A DNA stretch of 64,000 bases from Hesseltinella vesiculosa. Taxonomy: Eukaryota; Mucoromycota; Mucoromycetes; Mucorales; Cunninghamellaceae. Under the pieces are notes generated by a model. That model was not told the origin of the DNA. It was given only the letters and a program-made list of their open reading frames with translations, and did not search any database. The stretch lies in contig MCGT01000005.1 of NCBI GenBank assembly GCA_002104935.1, positions 1 through 64,000 on the forward strand, given 5' to 3'. Made by a program: the position numbers and the translations under genes. Shown piece by piece: positions 33,158 to 43,915 of the stretch. Position 1 is the stretch's first letter. Each line of letters opens with the position of its first letter.

Positions 33158-35298
33158 TTATAGTTCGCCCGCCAATTCCATGGCTACACCGAATTGCTCG
33201 TAAGTGGCCTTGTACCGTAAACGCAAAGGTTGGTTGGTGGGGTTGGTGACGACGATGTCTTGCAGTACAGATTGCTGGGTTTGAGGTGAAATCACCTGGC
33301 TGGAAGCCGCGCCCATTTTCAGTGGCATGGACTTTTTTTAAACAGTGAGCTCACGATGCCATGGCTTCGTCTCTTTTTTTTTTACCTTTGGTGTAGCCAA
33401 GTGCAAGACCATGTTTTCCATGGGTGCCTGGGATTTGTTCGAATACAGCGCTTGGATCTTCCAATCGGGTGAAGATTTGGTGATGTGAAGCTCAACACGC
33501 AGGCCATTCTTGTCTATCAGGGTGACTATCAAACAATGCGGGTGAGCCGAATGGAATGGGGTTGGTTGGGTTGCTTACGTTGGTCTTGGGCCGGCGAAGT
33601 GGCAGAATCGTCTAGAGGTCCTTGGTGTGGGGGTAATTGTCGAAGGGTGGTATGCGAGAGCGATTGGGTCAGCGAGTCGACGGGGTCATTAGCGGAGGAG
33701 GAGGAAGGAGGCGTGGGGCCAGGCTGGTCAAAAAGATCCAACAAGACATCCATGGTATTGGCAGGCTGTGATGGGGAGGTGTGGTTGGTGGGAGACAGGT
33801 CATCCAGATCGATCAGGCTGATGGGTTGCTCGGCGGGTTGGGGTGTTCTGCAGGCGGGCTTGTGCATGTCGTAATGGGTGTCGTAAATGCCTTTTTGGAG
33901 ATCGTGGTACTTGGCAATGACATTGTTGATCAGCTCATTGACACGAAGCAGGTCCTCGATCTTTTCTTCGTCTTCTTCCGCCTTGACCATCTTGGCAATC
34001 TTGGGCAATGCGCTGGCACAGGCGCTTTGGAGTTCCTAGAGAGATTGCATAAAATATGAGCGACCAGCAAGGCATGTCACAGCGAAAAACCTACGCCCAA
34101 CATATCATTGGCATCGACCTTTTCTCCGGGTTTGACATTGTCCAGCATTTCATACAACAAATTGGCCTTGTTTTCGATCTTGTGTAACTCTTCTGCAAAG
34201 ATTTCGTGATAGTTTTTCTGTTTGCGTTGATCCTACAAAAGAGATGTCATGAGCAACCGTTGGGTGGCAGGCTGTTCTTTACAAAGCCAGTCATGATCTT
34301 CATCAATCGATTTGCCTCGACCAAATCTTGTGGGCGTCCGCGACGAATCAGCTCTTGTAGTTTCTGTGGATGAAGAAAGAGGGTGAGCGCCAGAATGATT
34401 GCGTCGAGTCAGCTTACGGCAGCCTGGGCCGTTTGGTCTTCTTGTTCCAATTCATCAGCAGAACGCAAAGACTAGGGGAAAGAGAAAAAAAAAAAAAGGT
34501 CAGCCAAAGTAAAGCGAGGGAGGTGGTCGTACATCCATAGGGGCCAACGCCGAGAGCGAGGCTTCGCGGATTTCAGGGAATCGGTAGCCTTTGTAGCGAA
34601 GGAGGCGATACATATCTTTGATGTGGATCAGGTCATTTTTGTACTTGGACAGCTCGGCCAAGCCGATTTTCCATTCCTTGATGAGATATAAAATGCGAGC
34701 CATGACCGGGTTGCCACCGCCAGGGCCAGACATGTACGTGCCAAAATGGTTCCAATTGTCCGAGTTGCTTTGAAACGTAGGGGGCGGGAGGGGTGCAAAG
34801 CCTGGAGGAGGCCGTTCTGGGAATTTACGCACCAGTGCATTTAAAAATTCTTTTGTGGCGACTTGCAAATGGAATGGGTACCCACAGTTCTTGACGCAAT
34901 AGTCCAGTAGCTTTGAAAGACTTGGGTGAGCACGTCTTTTTTTGGAAAAAGGTCGCCACGTTTTTTCTATTATTATTTACCGTCAGAGCCAGTAGAGATT
35001 GATTGGTCCGTTTGCCATTGACGATTTTCACAATGGTCATGGCCGCTAAGCGGGGTCTATGTGAGCAGCAATGGTGAGCGCCGATCGAGATGGTTTCGTC
35101 GTGCCGTTGGTAAAGGACTTACAAGCCTGCACCTTTGGCATTGATCTTTTCACAAATCTCCAGATTGAGGGCAATGTCAGGCTCAAATCGAGCAGGACTA
35201 CAAGCAGCCTCTATAGATAATAGAGAATGTCAGTTGAACAAGGCTTTAAACAGTGACAGCCATCCATTACCGATGAGTTCTTGCAATGGGAGTGCCAT
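33158..35298 (-). CDS. GGA-type clathrin adaptor (VHS-GAT-GAE)
   Basis: A minus-strand gene of about eight exons and about 560 residues. The VHS domain spans residues 1-150 (MALPLQELIEAACSPARFEP ... LTLLDYCVKNCGYPFHLQVATKEFLNALV). A GAT domain follows, with LQELIRRGRPQDLVEANRLMKIMTG and a long helix ending in the LLRVNELINNVIAKYHDLQKG block. A hinge has acidic/aromatic clathrin-box-like pieces (ISLIDLDDL, MDVLLDLFDQ). The C-terminal GAE ear starts at VTLIDKNGLRVELHITK and ends MELAGEL. GGAs are recruited by Arf-GTP to the trans-Golgi and sort cargo to endosomes. Confidence 0.93.
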
Positions 35299-35960
35299 CA
35301 AGGGTTGTCAAAAAAAAAAAAGAAAGCGGGGAAAAGCAAGAAAAAAAAAATTAGGAATGCGCCAGGTTTCTTTTTATTTTGTTCGGACGCTGCCGTTCAG
35401 AAAATAAAAACAAGCTAATCCTCACATCTGGTTGTCGAGAGTGCATCATTGTAACGATCTTTGTAAAAGAGCGACCTGTGTAAAGCCGTACGTATGATGC
35501 TTGCCCTCGCCTTCCTCCGATTCACCAGGCCGGCCAGGCTGACCTAGTGGTAGCAACCATGCCATTCGTGAAAGCCAGGCGACTTTGCTTCGAGGTAAGC
35601 GCAGCGAATCAAACGTGGTCCAATGTATCACGTCTATACCAAGAGGTGGAGATGCTTAAACACAATGGTCTAGTCGAGAAGGCGCGGGTCGATGGCTTAT
35701 TACCTACGATGACAATGACAATAGACTGGATGCGATAGCTTGTATGGTCGGCAGCGACTAGTTTCGAGAACGCATTCAGTCATGGTGCATTACAGATACT
35801 CTGCTTGTAGGGCCGTTCATTTTGGGTCAACCTTTGTTTAGCAGCTCTAGAAAAGAAGTAATTGGGAGGGAAAGAGAGAGAGAGAGAGAGAGAAAAAAAA
35901 AGAAAGTTTCGCCGACCCAAGACCCTTTTCTGTCTCTTCTCCACCTCTTTTTCGCAATTC
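35299..35960. other. intergenic region with GA microsatellite
   Basis: Divergent region between GGA and Dsc3. A (GA)n tract of about 20 bases lies at 35874-35893 in the Dsc3 promoter or 5' UTR. Short open frames in the region have no recognisable motifs. Confidence 0.4.
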
Positions 35961-36863
35961 ATGAATCAGTCTCACTATGACTCGATTGATATACATATCC
36001 GTTGGTCTGATAGACAGGATCTTATCATTCAAGTAGCTCCCACCGATGCCATTCATACCCTGAAAGAAAAGGTGCAAGCCAGCGTCGCTCGTTCTTTCTT
36101 TTTTTTTACACTCACTCATCCGTTTTTGAATAGATACAACATTGCACAGAGCATGTTCAAGACAAGCATTTGCGACTAATTCACAATGGCCGAGTATTAC
36201 ATGATCAACGACGGCTACTAGATTATGATATTGGCAAGCTACCTGACATGCAAAATTCAAAGGCAAAAATACCCCCACCTGCACCTGTCTTTATTCACTG
36301 CTCTGTGTCCGAACATACCTCGGCTAGAAACGTACGTGCATGCCTGGTTTTAGCCTGCCCTTACCGTCGTCACCTTTTGTATATAGGATCGGCCACAAAT
36401 GACCCCACCTATTGGCTTTGATCGTCTTTTAGAAGCTGGCTTTTCTGAAGAAGATATCAATAACATACGCTCTCAATTCCATCGCATGCGTGGCTCAGAC
36501 GTCGATGGTAAAAAAAAAAAAAGACTTGCTGGCCTTTGAGCTCATGTTGTCTTGTAGAATCCTCGGAGCAGGCGCGCCAAATGGAAGAGCAGTGGATGGA
36601 CAATACAGGCGATACGTTACCGGATGGCAGTAAGCTTGAAAAAAGGAGATCCACAAGCGCTGACTGCTGCTCACATTTTATGCGTAGCTGTGCAGGGAAC
36701 ATACAAGGAAATGATGCTAGGGATGATGCTGGGGTTTTTTCTCGGGATCATCTGCTTGTTCTGGCTTCGGGAATCTATTTTCACTCGTCGACATCAAATC
36801 GGCGTCACTGCGGGTATCCTCATCAATATTTCTTTTGGCCTCCTTCACGTCCACTACAATTGA
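35961..36863 (+). CDS. dsc3: Dsc E3 ubiquitin ligase complex subunit 3
   Basis: Five exons (35961-36071, 36134-36331, 36387-36507, 36558-36629, 36688-36863) give 225 residues. The N-terminal half is ubiquitin-like (DIHIRWSDRQDLIIQVAPTD ... LRLIHNGRVLHDQRRLLDY), ending in VFIHCSVSE, the DUF2407 pattern. A conserved middle follows (MTPPIGFDRLLEAGFSEEDI, then EQARQMEEQWMDN). Two membrane segments come last (MMLGMMLGFFLGIICLFWL, GVTAGILINISFGLLHV). In fission yeast and Aspergillus, Dsc3 is part of the Golgi Dsc ubiquitin ligase that activates SREBP and degrades orphan membrane proteins. The domain order fits well. Confidence 0.88.
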
Positions 36864-36920
36864 AAAAATAAATACCGCCTCCCTCTTTCTTTTTTTTTTT
36901 TTGCTCCTGGCCGCCTTGTC

Positions 36921-37811
36921 ATGATCTTGATAGCATTGATAGCTGCATGCCTGGTGACATTGACAGCCCTGTCGTTATTAGCAAAATACACACCAGCCCT
37001 GCGTTCCTCCGTGTTGGCCTATGGAAAGCTGAACAGCACAGCCGATGAACCGAGATCGCGATGGACCAAGCTTGTCAAGTCATGGACAGTGCCCAAGGTC
37101 TGGTTTGCCCATTTCTACCTTGTTGGTAGCCTGCTGTGTGGTTGGTGCTGGCTAGAGATAGGTCTGGTGGCGTACAATTGGCGTGGCCCGCTCATGTCCA
37201 TGCTTGCTCATGACAATGCCGTCGCAGGCGATCGTATCCCTTGGTCGACCTGTCAACTCGGCCTGGCGCTCATGACCCTCCACCTTTGCCGACGACTTTA
37301 CGAGAGCTGGTACGTCGAACATCCATCAGCCGAGGCGACAATGCATGTATCGCATTATCTGTGTGGTCTAGGTTTCTACGGTGGCATGGTGTTGGGCACA
37401 TGGCTGGAAGGCGCCGCCGCCCTGGACCTGTGGTCCACCCCTTCCGTCGACACTCCCTCGCTTTGGCATTGGACCACCGTCGCGGCTCTGAGTCTTTTTT
37501 TTCTGGCATCAAAACACCAATGGCAATGCCACCAGATCCTTGCATCGCTCCGTAAGGCAAGCAAGTCTCGGTATGCCATCCCTTTCGGCGACTGGTTCCA
37601 ATACCTGGTGGCACCTCACTATGTATGTGATATCCTCATTTATACCTCACTGGTGCTTTTATATCGTGGTCAGAGCATCTTGCTCTTATGCGGCCTTGGC
37701 TGGACCGTTGTCAACCTGACCATCACCGCCAGTGAAACCAAAGCCTGGTATCAAAAGACATTTCCGCATTTCCCTGCCCATCGCTCTCTCCTGATTCCGG
37801 GCGTGTTCTGA
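36921..37811 (+). CDS. polyprenol/polyprenal reductase (Dfg10/SRD5A3)
   Basis: A single exon gives 296 residues with about six membrane segments. The C-terminal steroid-5-alpha-reductase domain shows HYLCGLGFYGGMVLG, KHQWQCHQILASLRK, and IPFGDWFQYLVAPHYVCDILIYTSL, the NADPH-binding and family signature regions (GDWFxYxxxPHY). The end is WYQKTFPHFPAHRSLLIPGVF, typical of SRD5A3. The enzyme acts in the ER in dolichol synthesis for N-glycosylation. It starts 57 bases after the Dsc3 stop on the same strand, so the intergenic promoter is very short. Confidence 0.92.
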   Translation: MILIALIAACLVTLTALSLLAKYTPALRSSVLAYGKLNSTADEPRSRWTKLVKSWTVPKVWFAHFYLVGSLLCGWCWLEIGLVAYNWRGPLMSMLAHDNAVAGDRIPWSTCQLGLALMTLHLCRRLYESWYVEHPSAEATMHVSHYLCGLGFYGGMVLGTWLEGAAALDLWSTPSVDTPSLWHWTTVAALSLFFLASKHQWQCHQILASLRKASKSRYAIPFGDWFQYLVAPHYVCDILIYTSLVLLYRGQSILLLCGLGWTVVNLTITASETKAWYQKTFPHFPAHRSLLIPGVF

Positions 37812-37925
37812 TGTCATTTTCTAGAAATGGTTTAGTGTATGATACATTGAATAAAATGGAAGAGATGGGATCTATACAAATAGGAAAGCACAAAGAAGGC
37901 GACAAGTGATGAGAGGGGCGATGGC

Positions 37926-38237
37926 TTATTTAGCCTTGGTGAATCGGTAGCTGAATCGTTTACGGGTAAAAGCGAATTCACCAAGCTTGTGGCCGACCAT
38001 TTCTTCTTCAATCTTGACAGGGATATAGTCTTTACCATTGTGGATCAAGAACTTGAGGCCCACAAACGATGGCAAGATCGTACAGCTTCGAGCTAAAATC
38101 AAATGAATGAGCGATGGTCGTGGGAATGATCTGCTGTTGTCTTTACCTTGAGTAGCAATGGGAGTACCATTTTGAATGGCTTGTCTTAAGCCTGGGAAGG
38201 CAACAAAGTAAGGACCTTTCCAAGCAGCACGAGGCAT
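37926..38237 (-). CDS. mitochondrial ribosomal protein uS19m
   Basis: Two minus-strand exons meet at ACTCAAG|GTAAAG and TTTTAG|CTCGAAG, giving about 86 residues. [20 protein letters not shown] is the uS19 start, and [20 protein letters not shown], then [22 protein letters not shown], is the conserved rRNA-binding block. It belongs in the head of the mitochondrial small subunit. Bacterial S19 length and ending (FAPTRTFRGH) are matched with a fungal mitochondrial-type tail RFTKAK. It is divergent from the cyclophilin gene, 177 bases away. Confidence 0.93.
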   Translation of the reverse strand: MPRAAWKGPYFVAFPGLRQAIQNGTPIATQGKDNSRSFPRPSLIHLILARSCTILPSFVGLKFLIHNGKDYIPVKIEEEMVGHKLGEFAFTRKRFSYRFTKAK

Positions 38238-38414
38238 GATTAAATAAAAAAAGAGGTGGATGTAAAAAAAAAAACAAAAAAAAAAAAATTGACGCTTAAA
38301 CAACACGATGGGTCCCAATTTGGGGTGGCGCTGCCCCCCCCCCCCAAGTTTTAGGTTTTTTTTTTTTTTGTTTTGACAGAAAGACCTTCTTTTCACTTAA
38401 AAATCTTATTAAAC

Positions 38415-39358
38415 ATGGCTGCCAAGAACCTCCCCAAAGTATTTTTCGATGTTGCCATCAATGGCAAGAATGCCGGTCGCATTTCCTTCAAGGTAAAAGA
38501 CACAAAGGAAGAAAGCGGTTTTGGCCAACACTGTCATTCGTTCTACAATAGCTCTTCTCTGATGTTGTCCCCAAGACTTCTGAGAACTTCCGTGCTCTCT
38601 GCACTGGTGAAAAGGGCTTTGGTTACAAAGGCTCCAAATTCCACCGCGTGATTCCTCAATTCATGTTGCAAGGTAAGCGATCCAGCCTCTCTCTCGCCTG
38701 ATCTCACCCGCTCTTTTAGGTGGTGACTTTACTGCTGGTGTATGTCTTTTTCTTTGATAGTTTACTTCTCTACTCACAGCCTTTCTTTTCCTTTCCTGTC
38801 CTTGTCGTGTATACAGAACGGTACTGGCGTAAGTGAAAGACGCGACCATGCCTTTTCCATGCATGTCTCACCTCTTTAAACAGGGCAAGTCTATCTATGG
38901 TGAAAAGTTCCCTGATGAAAACTTCAAGCTCAAGCACACCGGCCCTGGTATTCTCTCCATGGCCAACGCTGGCCCCAACACCAACGGCTCTCAATTCTTC
39001 ATCACCACCGTTCGTAAGTCGCTTGCCTGAAGCCTCTCGCTCCGCTATGCTCATTCTTTCTTTTCTTCTCTGTAGCCTGTCCTTGGTTGGGTAAGCTAAA
39101 CCTGACCCTTCAATGACCGTGAAACTAACCTGCCCTTTTTCTTCTCCCATGACGTATAGATGGCAACCACACTGTGTAAGTGACCAAAACCTTGAGGCGA
39201 GAAAAAAATACGTGACCCTGACATCCTTTTCTCTCTCCAGCTTTGGTGAAGTGACTGACGGTATGGAAATTGTCCGTGCTGTTGAAGCCATTGGTACCCC
39301 CTCCGGCCGTCCCCAAGCCGTCGTTGAGATCACCGAAAGCGGTGAATTGAAGGAATAG
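38415..39358 (+). CDS. cyclophilin A-type peptidyl-prolyl isomerase
   Basis: Eight exons (38415-38492, 38552-38672, 38720-38739, 38817-38828, 38884-39013, 39076-39090, 39160-39175, 39241-39358) give 169 residues, a normal single-domain cyclophilin. Active-site pieces are present: [23 protein letters not shown] with the catalytic Arg and Phe/Met/Gln, and [33 protein letters not shown] replaces the usual WLDGKHVVFGEV. It catalyses proline isomerisation and is the cyclosporin target. Four exons are only 20, 12, 15 and 16 nt long, yet all join in frame to restore conserved cyclophilin sequence. Confidence 0.96.
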
Positions 39359-41356
39359 ATTTATTTCGCTGTCTCTAGTAAATGCAACTTGTTTCAACTT
39401 TGGAATGGTATCAGAGAACCCAAGGAGAATTCCCCACCGGAAAGGGATGTCATTTTAAACGGGGATGATCATTTAGCGAGGCTCCTTTCCTGTGGATTTC
39501 TGAAAAGAGCCATATTGCCATCGCCAATCACGATGGCAATGTCATACTGGTGCTTGCCAGTTGCCTCGAGTTCGCCTTGGTGATGGTGGACTTGCAAGCC
39601 GATGGATCAGCACAAGGGCAAGGTATTCCGCTTGGCCATGCTCGTTGGAAAGTTGCAAGAGCTATTCCTCTGAATCAAAGCTTGATAAAGAAATCATAAA
39701 CAGTCATAGCAGAAAAAGTCCTGGTGCAGCGTCTAAAAAATAGAAAGAATTTATTGACAGCTTGATGTTTCTTGAACAAACATGCAAAAGTGAAGAATTG
39801 AATATTACCGTCAAGGAAAGCGTGTTTGGTTGCTGAGGTCAAAAAACTAAAACCTCGGTGATTGGCAGGCAAGGCGTATCCCTCATGGAACTGCAAAGCA
39901 GATAGTGAACTTCTGCAACGTGACTTGACGACATCCCTGGTTCATCAGGAAACTTCCAGGGTAAACAGCTATCCCCAGGTCATTTTTATTTTGATTTAGA
40001 GCGGACCCTTCTCTCTGCGATTGACTATGCTAGCCTGACAACAAACTCCGAAGACCTTGTCCACTTCTCGACTTAGTCGAGTGGTACTGTAATCTCATGT
40101 GTTTTTTAGATAAACTCCAAAGGCCAAATACATCATTGTCGACGAAAGCCTGTATCGCGTCGATGTCAACGTTATTACCACGTCAGCCATACTCGCTGAT
40201 CGTACATTTCAGTTGAAGCTCCAGTTGGTAGGCCCAAGTTGCCGCTAAACTTGGCAAAACCAAAAATCCAATTAGCCTAGCCTAGCCGAAAAAAAAATGG
40301 GTCTTTGTTGAAAGCACAAAGTAATCACAATGAAGGCAAGTGGAGCCCAGACAAACACTGCATAGCACTTTTGAGTGATTGGATGGAAGTGGTCGACCGC
40401 AACCGCCCGGATCACCCGTCCAAAAAATGTAGCTGCTTCTACGTTGACGGTATCAATGTTGTAGTCGCTTATCTGCGCGTCCGACCTCTCTCTTCCGGAT
40501 GTCAATGTTAGGCTGATAGTGCCTTTGTGCATCATTTCATTGTAACAAGAGGGGGAGCAGAATAGAGACGGAAAATTGAGTTGGGGACTGGGCTTTTCGA
40601 TGCTTTTAGTACTGCTGAAAAAAAAAGGATGCAAGCTGACAAATTCATGGCTCAGAATAAGAAGAAAGAGAAAAAAAAGACGCCTCCTCATTCATTTTGA
40701 TTAAACACAGTTGACTATTCAAGTAAACCACTAAAAAAAACTCTTTTCTGAAAACTATACCACACAGTTTTCGCCCTTTTTTTTTTGATCTACTAGAACA
40801 AATGTTTGATTAAAATATGCGCTTCTTGTTTATAGCTTTTCCCGTGAGCAATAGTGCCGTAAATGCTGACCGAGGGTCGCTGAAGGCTGATGAAGAAGAA
40901 GAAGAAAAAGAAAACGTGGATGGTCATGGAGGAGAGGGGGGGGGGAAGGCTAAAAAAAGCTCCTTTGCTATTTCATTGTTCTTTGAGCACGTCCATAAAT
41001 GGTCATCTTCCGTTACAACTGAGCTGGTGTCGTCCATGTTTAGCTGCTGCGAAGCACTGAACTCGTTGCCAATGCCACCGATTTAAGCTCTTTTCGCATA
41101 CTTGACGGACGAAATGACGAGCTAACCAAAGCACATGGTTAGCAAAGAGTTTGTTATACTTTGCAGCCACGTTTAAATCCTATGGCCCTATTCATAAATG
41201 CGTGATAAATAGGGGGCGCATACGGTAAAAAAAAGTTGGATGGCTGTCTTTATTCTCTTTCATTTTGCCAGCCGCTCCGTCCTTTTAAATATCTCGCTGT
41301 TCATTTTTCTTCCTCTTTTTTCTTTTTTTTTTCTTTTGAATTCCACTTGCATAACC
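39359..41356. other. gene-poor region with possible transposon debris
   Basis: About 2 kb without a firm gene. A minus frame near 39590-39460 reads LEATGKHQYDIAIVIGDGNMAL before stops, a plus frame at 40118-40248 reads AKYIIVDESLYRVDV, and a plus frame at 40305-40511 contains DKHCIALLSDWMEVV and CFYVDGINVVVAYL. The last vaguely resembles the accessory protein at 16064-16651. None is intact, and all may be decayed mobile-element sequence. The part after 40700 is A/T-rich promoter sequence of the next gene. Confidence 0.35.
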
Positions 41357-43354
41357 ATGACTGATTCCGAGTGGCATCCTTCCAAGTTTGAACAAGAACT
41401 AAGCCGGATATTGACTTCCAAGTCGAAGCTGTCGGCCTCTCGCATCGATACCCTGAAAAACATGGCCATTGATCACCCTCAGGTAGGAGAAGAGAAAAAG
41501 AGGCACATTTGAAGCAAAGGCTATGACACAAGGTGGGAAGTGATTGTTTGGAATCTCACATTTGTTTTTATTTTCTTTATTGCTCATGCAGGATCATCAA
41601 CACATCTGTCAAAGTGTGGTCGATTTCATCAAACACAATGAGCCAAGTTTCCGTTTGGCAGGCTTGTATGTGATTGATGCCATCAGCAGTCGCGCTTATA
41701 AACTTATCAAAACCAAAGACGATCGTCCCGACCTGGAATGCTACCTTCAACAGTTTGCTTTGCTATTCAAAGATCCGGAGTTCATTGTTGCATTGCAGGG
41801 CTGTAGCAGCAGTGACAAGGTAAACTTTTAACCTGAGGCTACTCCACCAGCTAAACGCTTTGTTCACAATAGAAAAAAATCAAAAAGACGTTGGATCTAT
41901 GGGCTAAAAATGGGATGTATACAAAGGACCTGGCAGAGGCACTGGACTCGGGTGTGCAGGAGGAAGCGGTGGCGTCCACCTCTGCCTCACAACAACGCGA
42001 GGACGAGCCTACCACGCCACCCATGCACCCGCAAACAACCGGCCACACCATGCTGCACATGCCATCGGTACGAGCTCCGCCAGCCGTCACCAATCTTGCT
42101 CTGTACGAAGCCCTGGTCTCTATGAACAGCGACATCTTAAAGGTCGCCAATATCCATCGAATCTTTGGCCTGCCCTCGCCTCCCCAGGACCAACCAGCCA
42201 TGCCAGCCATGCCAGCAACTGCACCACCTGGTTTTGCACCCGACATGGCCATACCACCACCAGGCCCTCTGCCTCATCTTCAGCAGCCTTTCCGGCCTCC
42301 ACCTGGGCCTACTGGCCCTAGCCTCTACCCACCTCCCGGCCCTCCTCTGAACTACCACCCTCCTCCTCGTCCGCACGAACCTGCCGACTTCCACAGCTAT
42401 CCTCCCGGCAACTTTGGCCCTCCTCCTTCACTACGCCCGCCCATGCCACAGCACCCACCCATGCCCCAATATCAACGCCCTCCTCCCATTCAACATCAAC
42501 GCCCTCCACCAATGCTCAACCAACGCCCGCCTCCCCCTATGCAACACCAACGCCCTCCACCCATGCTGCAGCAAAGCGGTGAATTCCCTCTTCCTGACCC
42601 ACATTTGCCACCCAATACCATCCGAGGTCAGAGATAAAAAAAAAAAAAAGCAGGGACGACGACAATTGATCTCGTCTCAATGTTTCTTCTCTAGTTCTCA
42701 CTCGCTCCTTGTTTGTTGGTCCATTGCCAATTGACTTTGCTGAAAATGATGTTTATGGGATTTTTGGTCGGTATGGCCAACTGGTCAGCGTCGTGGTAAG
42801 GTCCCCGTGGACACCTATTGACAGTCCAGCTCACCTTTTTGAGTCATCCAGGTGTCAAACAACGCAAAGGCACAAGCACGCAATGCGTTTCTCAAATTCT
42901 CCACCCATGCTGAAACCAGAGATGCAAAATTGGATAACCCCAACCTGATCATTGGTGACATGCATGTCAAGGTAATAAGATTCTGAGATCAAAGGCGAAC
43001 CTCACCCTCACCCCTCGCTTCTTATCACAGGTGAACTGGGCATTTGGATTCGGACCTCGGCATTTATTCAACTATGATTTGGGAGAGTCGATTATTTCGC
43101 TGCAAGATATGTCTAGCGATGAGCTGGACAACCTGGTGACCACAGAGCTCGGTGGGTTCCGTGGCCAGCCTGTGCAGCCGCAAATGACGATTGAAGAGCC
43201 TGCTGCTGCCTACAAACCTCAATGGCGCGATCCAAACGCCATGATGACCAATGGTCCTCCTGGTGTCCCGGCCCGTCGTGGCATGAAACGTCCCAGCCCA
43301 GCTTTTCGCGGTGCTCCTCGAGGCAAACGCGGCCGCCGCGGCGGTGACCATTAA
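41357..43354 (+). CDS. CID-RRM transcription termination factor (Nrd1/Seb1-like)
   Basis: Six exons (41357-41482, 41592-41819, 41873-42626, 42695 to about 42797, a fifth ending near 42972, then about 43031-43354) give about 520 residues. Residues 1-140 form a CTD-interaction domain (FEQELSRILTSKSKLSASRIDTLKNMA ... HICQSVVDFI ... FRLAGLYVIDAIS ... IKKTLDLWAKNGMY). A very Pro-rich linker with repeated QRPPP follows. An RRM comes next (RSLFVGPLPIDFAENDVYGIFGRYGQLVSV), then VNWAFGFGPRHLFNYDLGE, a Seb1/Nrd1 block, and a GRG-like basic tail. Such proteins read phosphorylated RNA polymerase II CTD and nascent RNA to direct termination. The exon 3 donor is GTCAGA, weaker than its neighbours. Confidence 0.9.
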
Positions 43355-43915
43355 AATCAGCGTGCATATATTTTCTTTTTTTCTTTTTTTTGCATCCCCT
43401 CACCCTTCAATTTGCATGGTTCTTTCCCCCCCTTTTTCACATTGCATGAATGTTTGTATCTTTCATCTCCAAGTTCTATTCTATTATTATTACTATTATT
43501 TTTGGTTTTTTTTTTTTTGTCCCTAGAGGATGCTCAGAAAATAAAAAGTTTGGAGTGTAATGCAAATGATGTCGTCCACATGTGTCAGGCCTTTGTAATG
43601 AGTCTAAATCTTAAACAACCAGTCATAGGACTTTTTTTGAATGCCAAGAAGAATACATGCACCTGGCGGTTTTTCTTCTGGTGGATGGCACCTTTTCTAA
43701 AAGTCTGTGATCCACTTTTTCTATATCTGATGACGCTCAAGGTGACGCAAATGAAGATCATGATGGATGGCTTTGAGAAATCATATCACCTGGTGAGGCG
43801 GCTTCAAAAATGTGTTTGTTTTATTTTAATGAGCATGGATGTGTAACAGGGACAGGGACTGGCCTAAAAGAAGCAAAAATTTCCCAAAACAAAGAGGAGT
43901 CTTTTTTTTCTTCTA
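43355..43915. other. convergent intergenic region with a long open frame
   Basis: T-rich 3' region. A plus-strand frame at 43412-43846 is open for 144 codons, but its first third is Leu/Phe from T runs, and the rest shows no recognised motif or splice structure. It is judged non-coding. Confidence 0.35.

Noticed and set aside
43412..43846. 144-codon frame 3' of the CID-RRM gene
   Set aside because: It begins in poly(T) Leu/Phe codons, shows no motif and has no convincing splice or start context.
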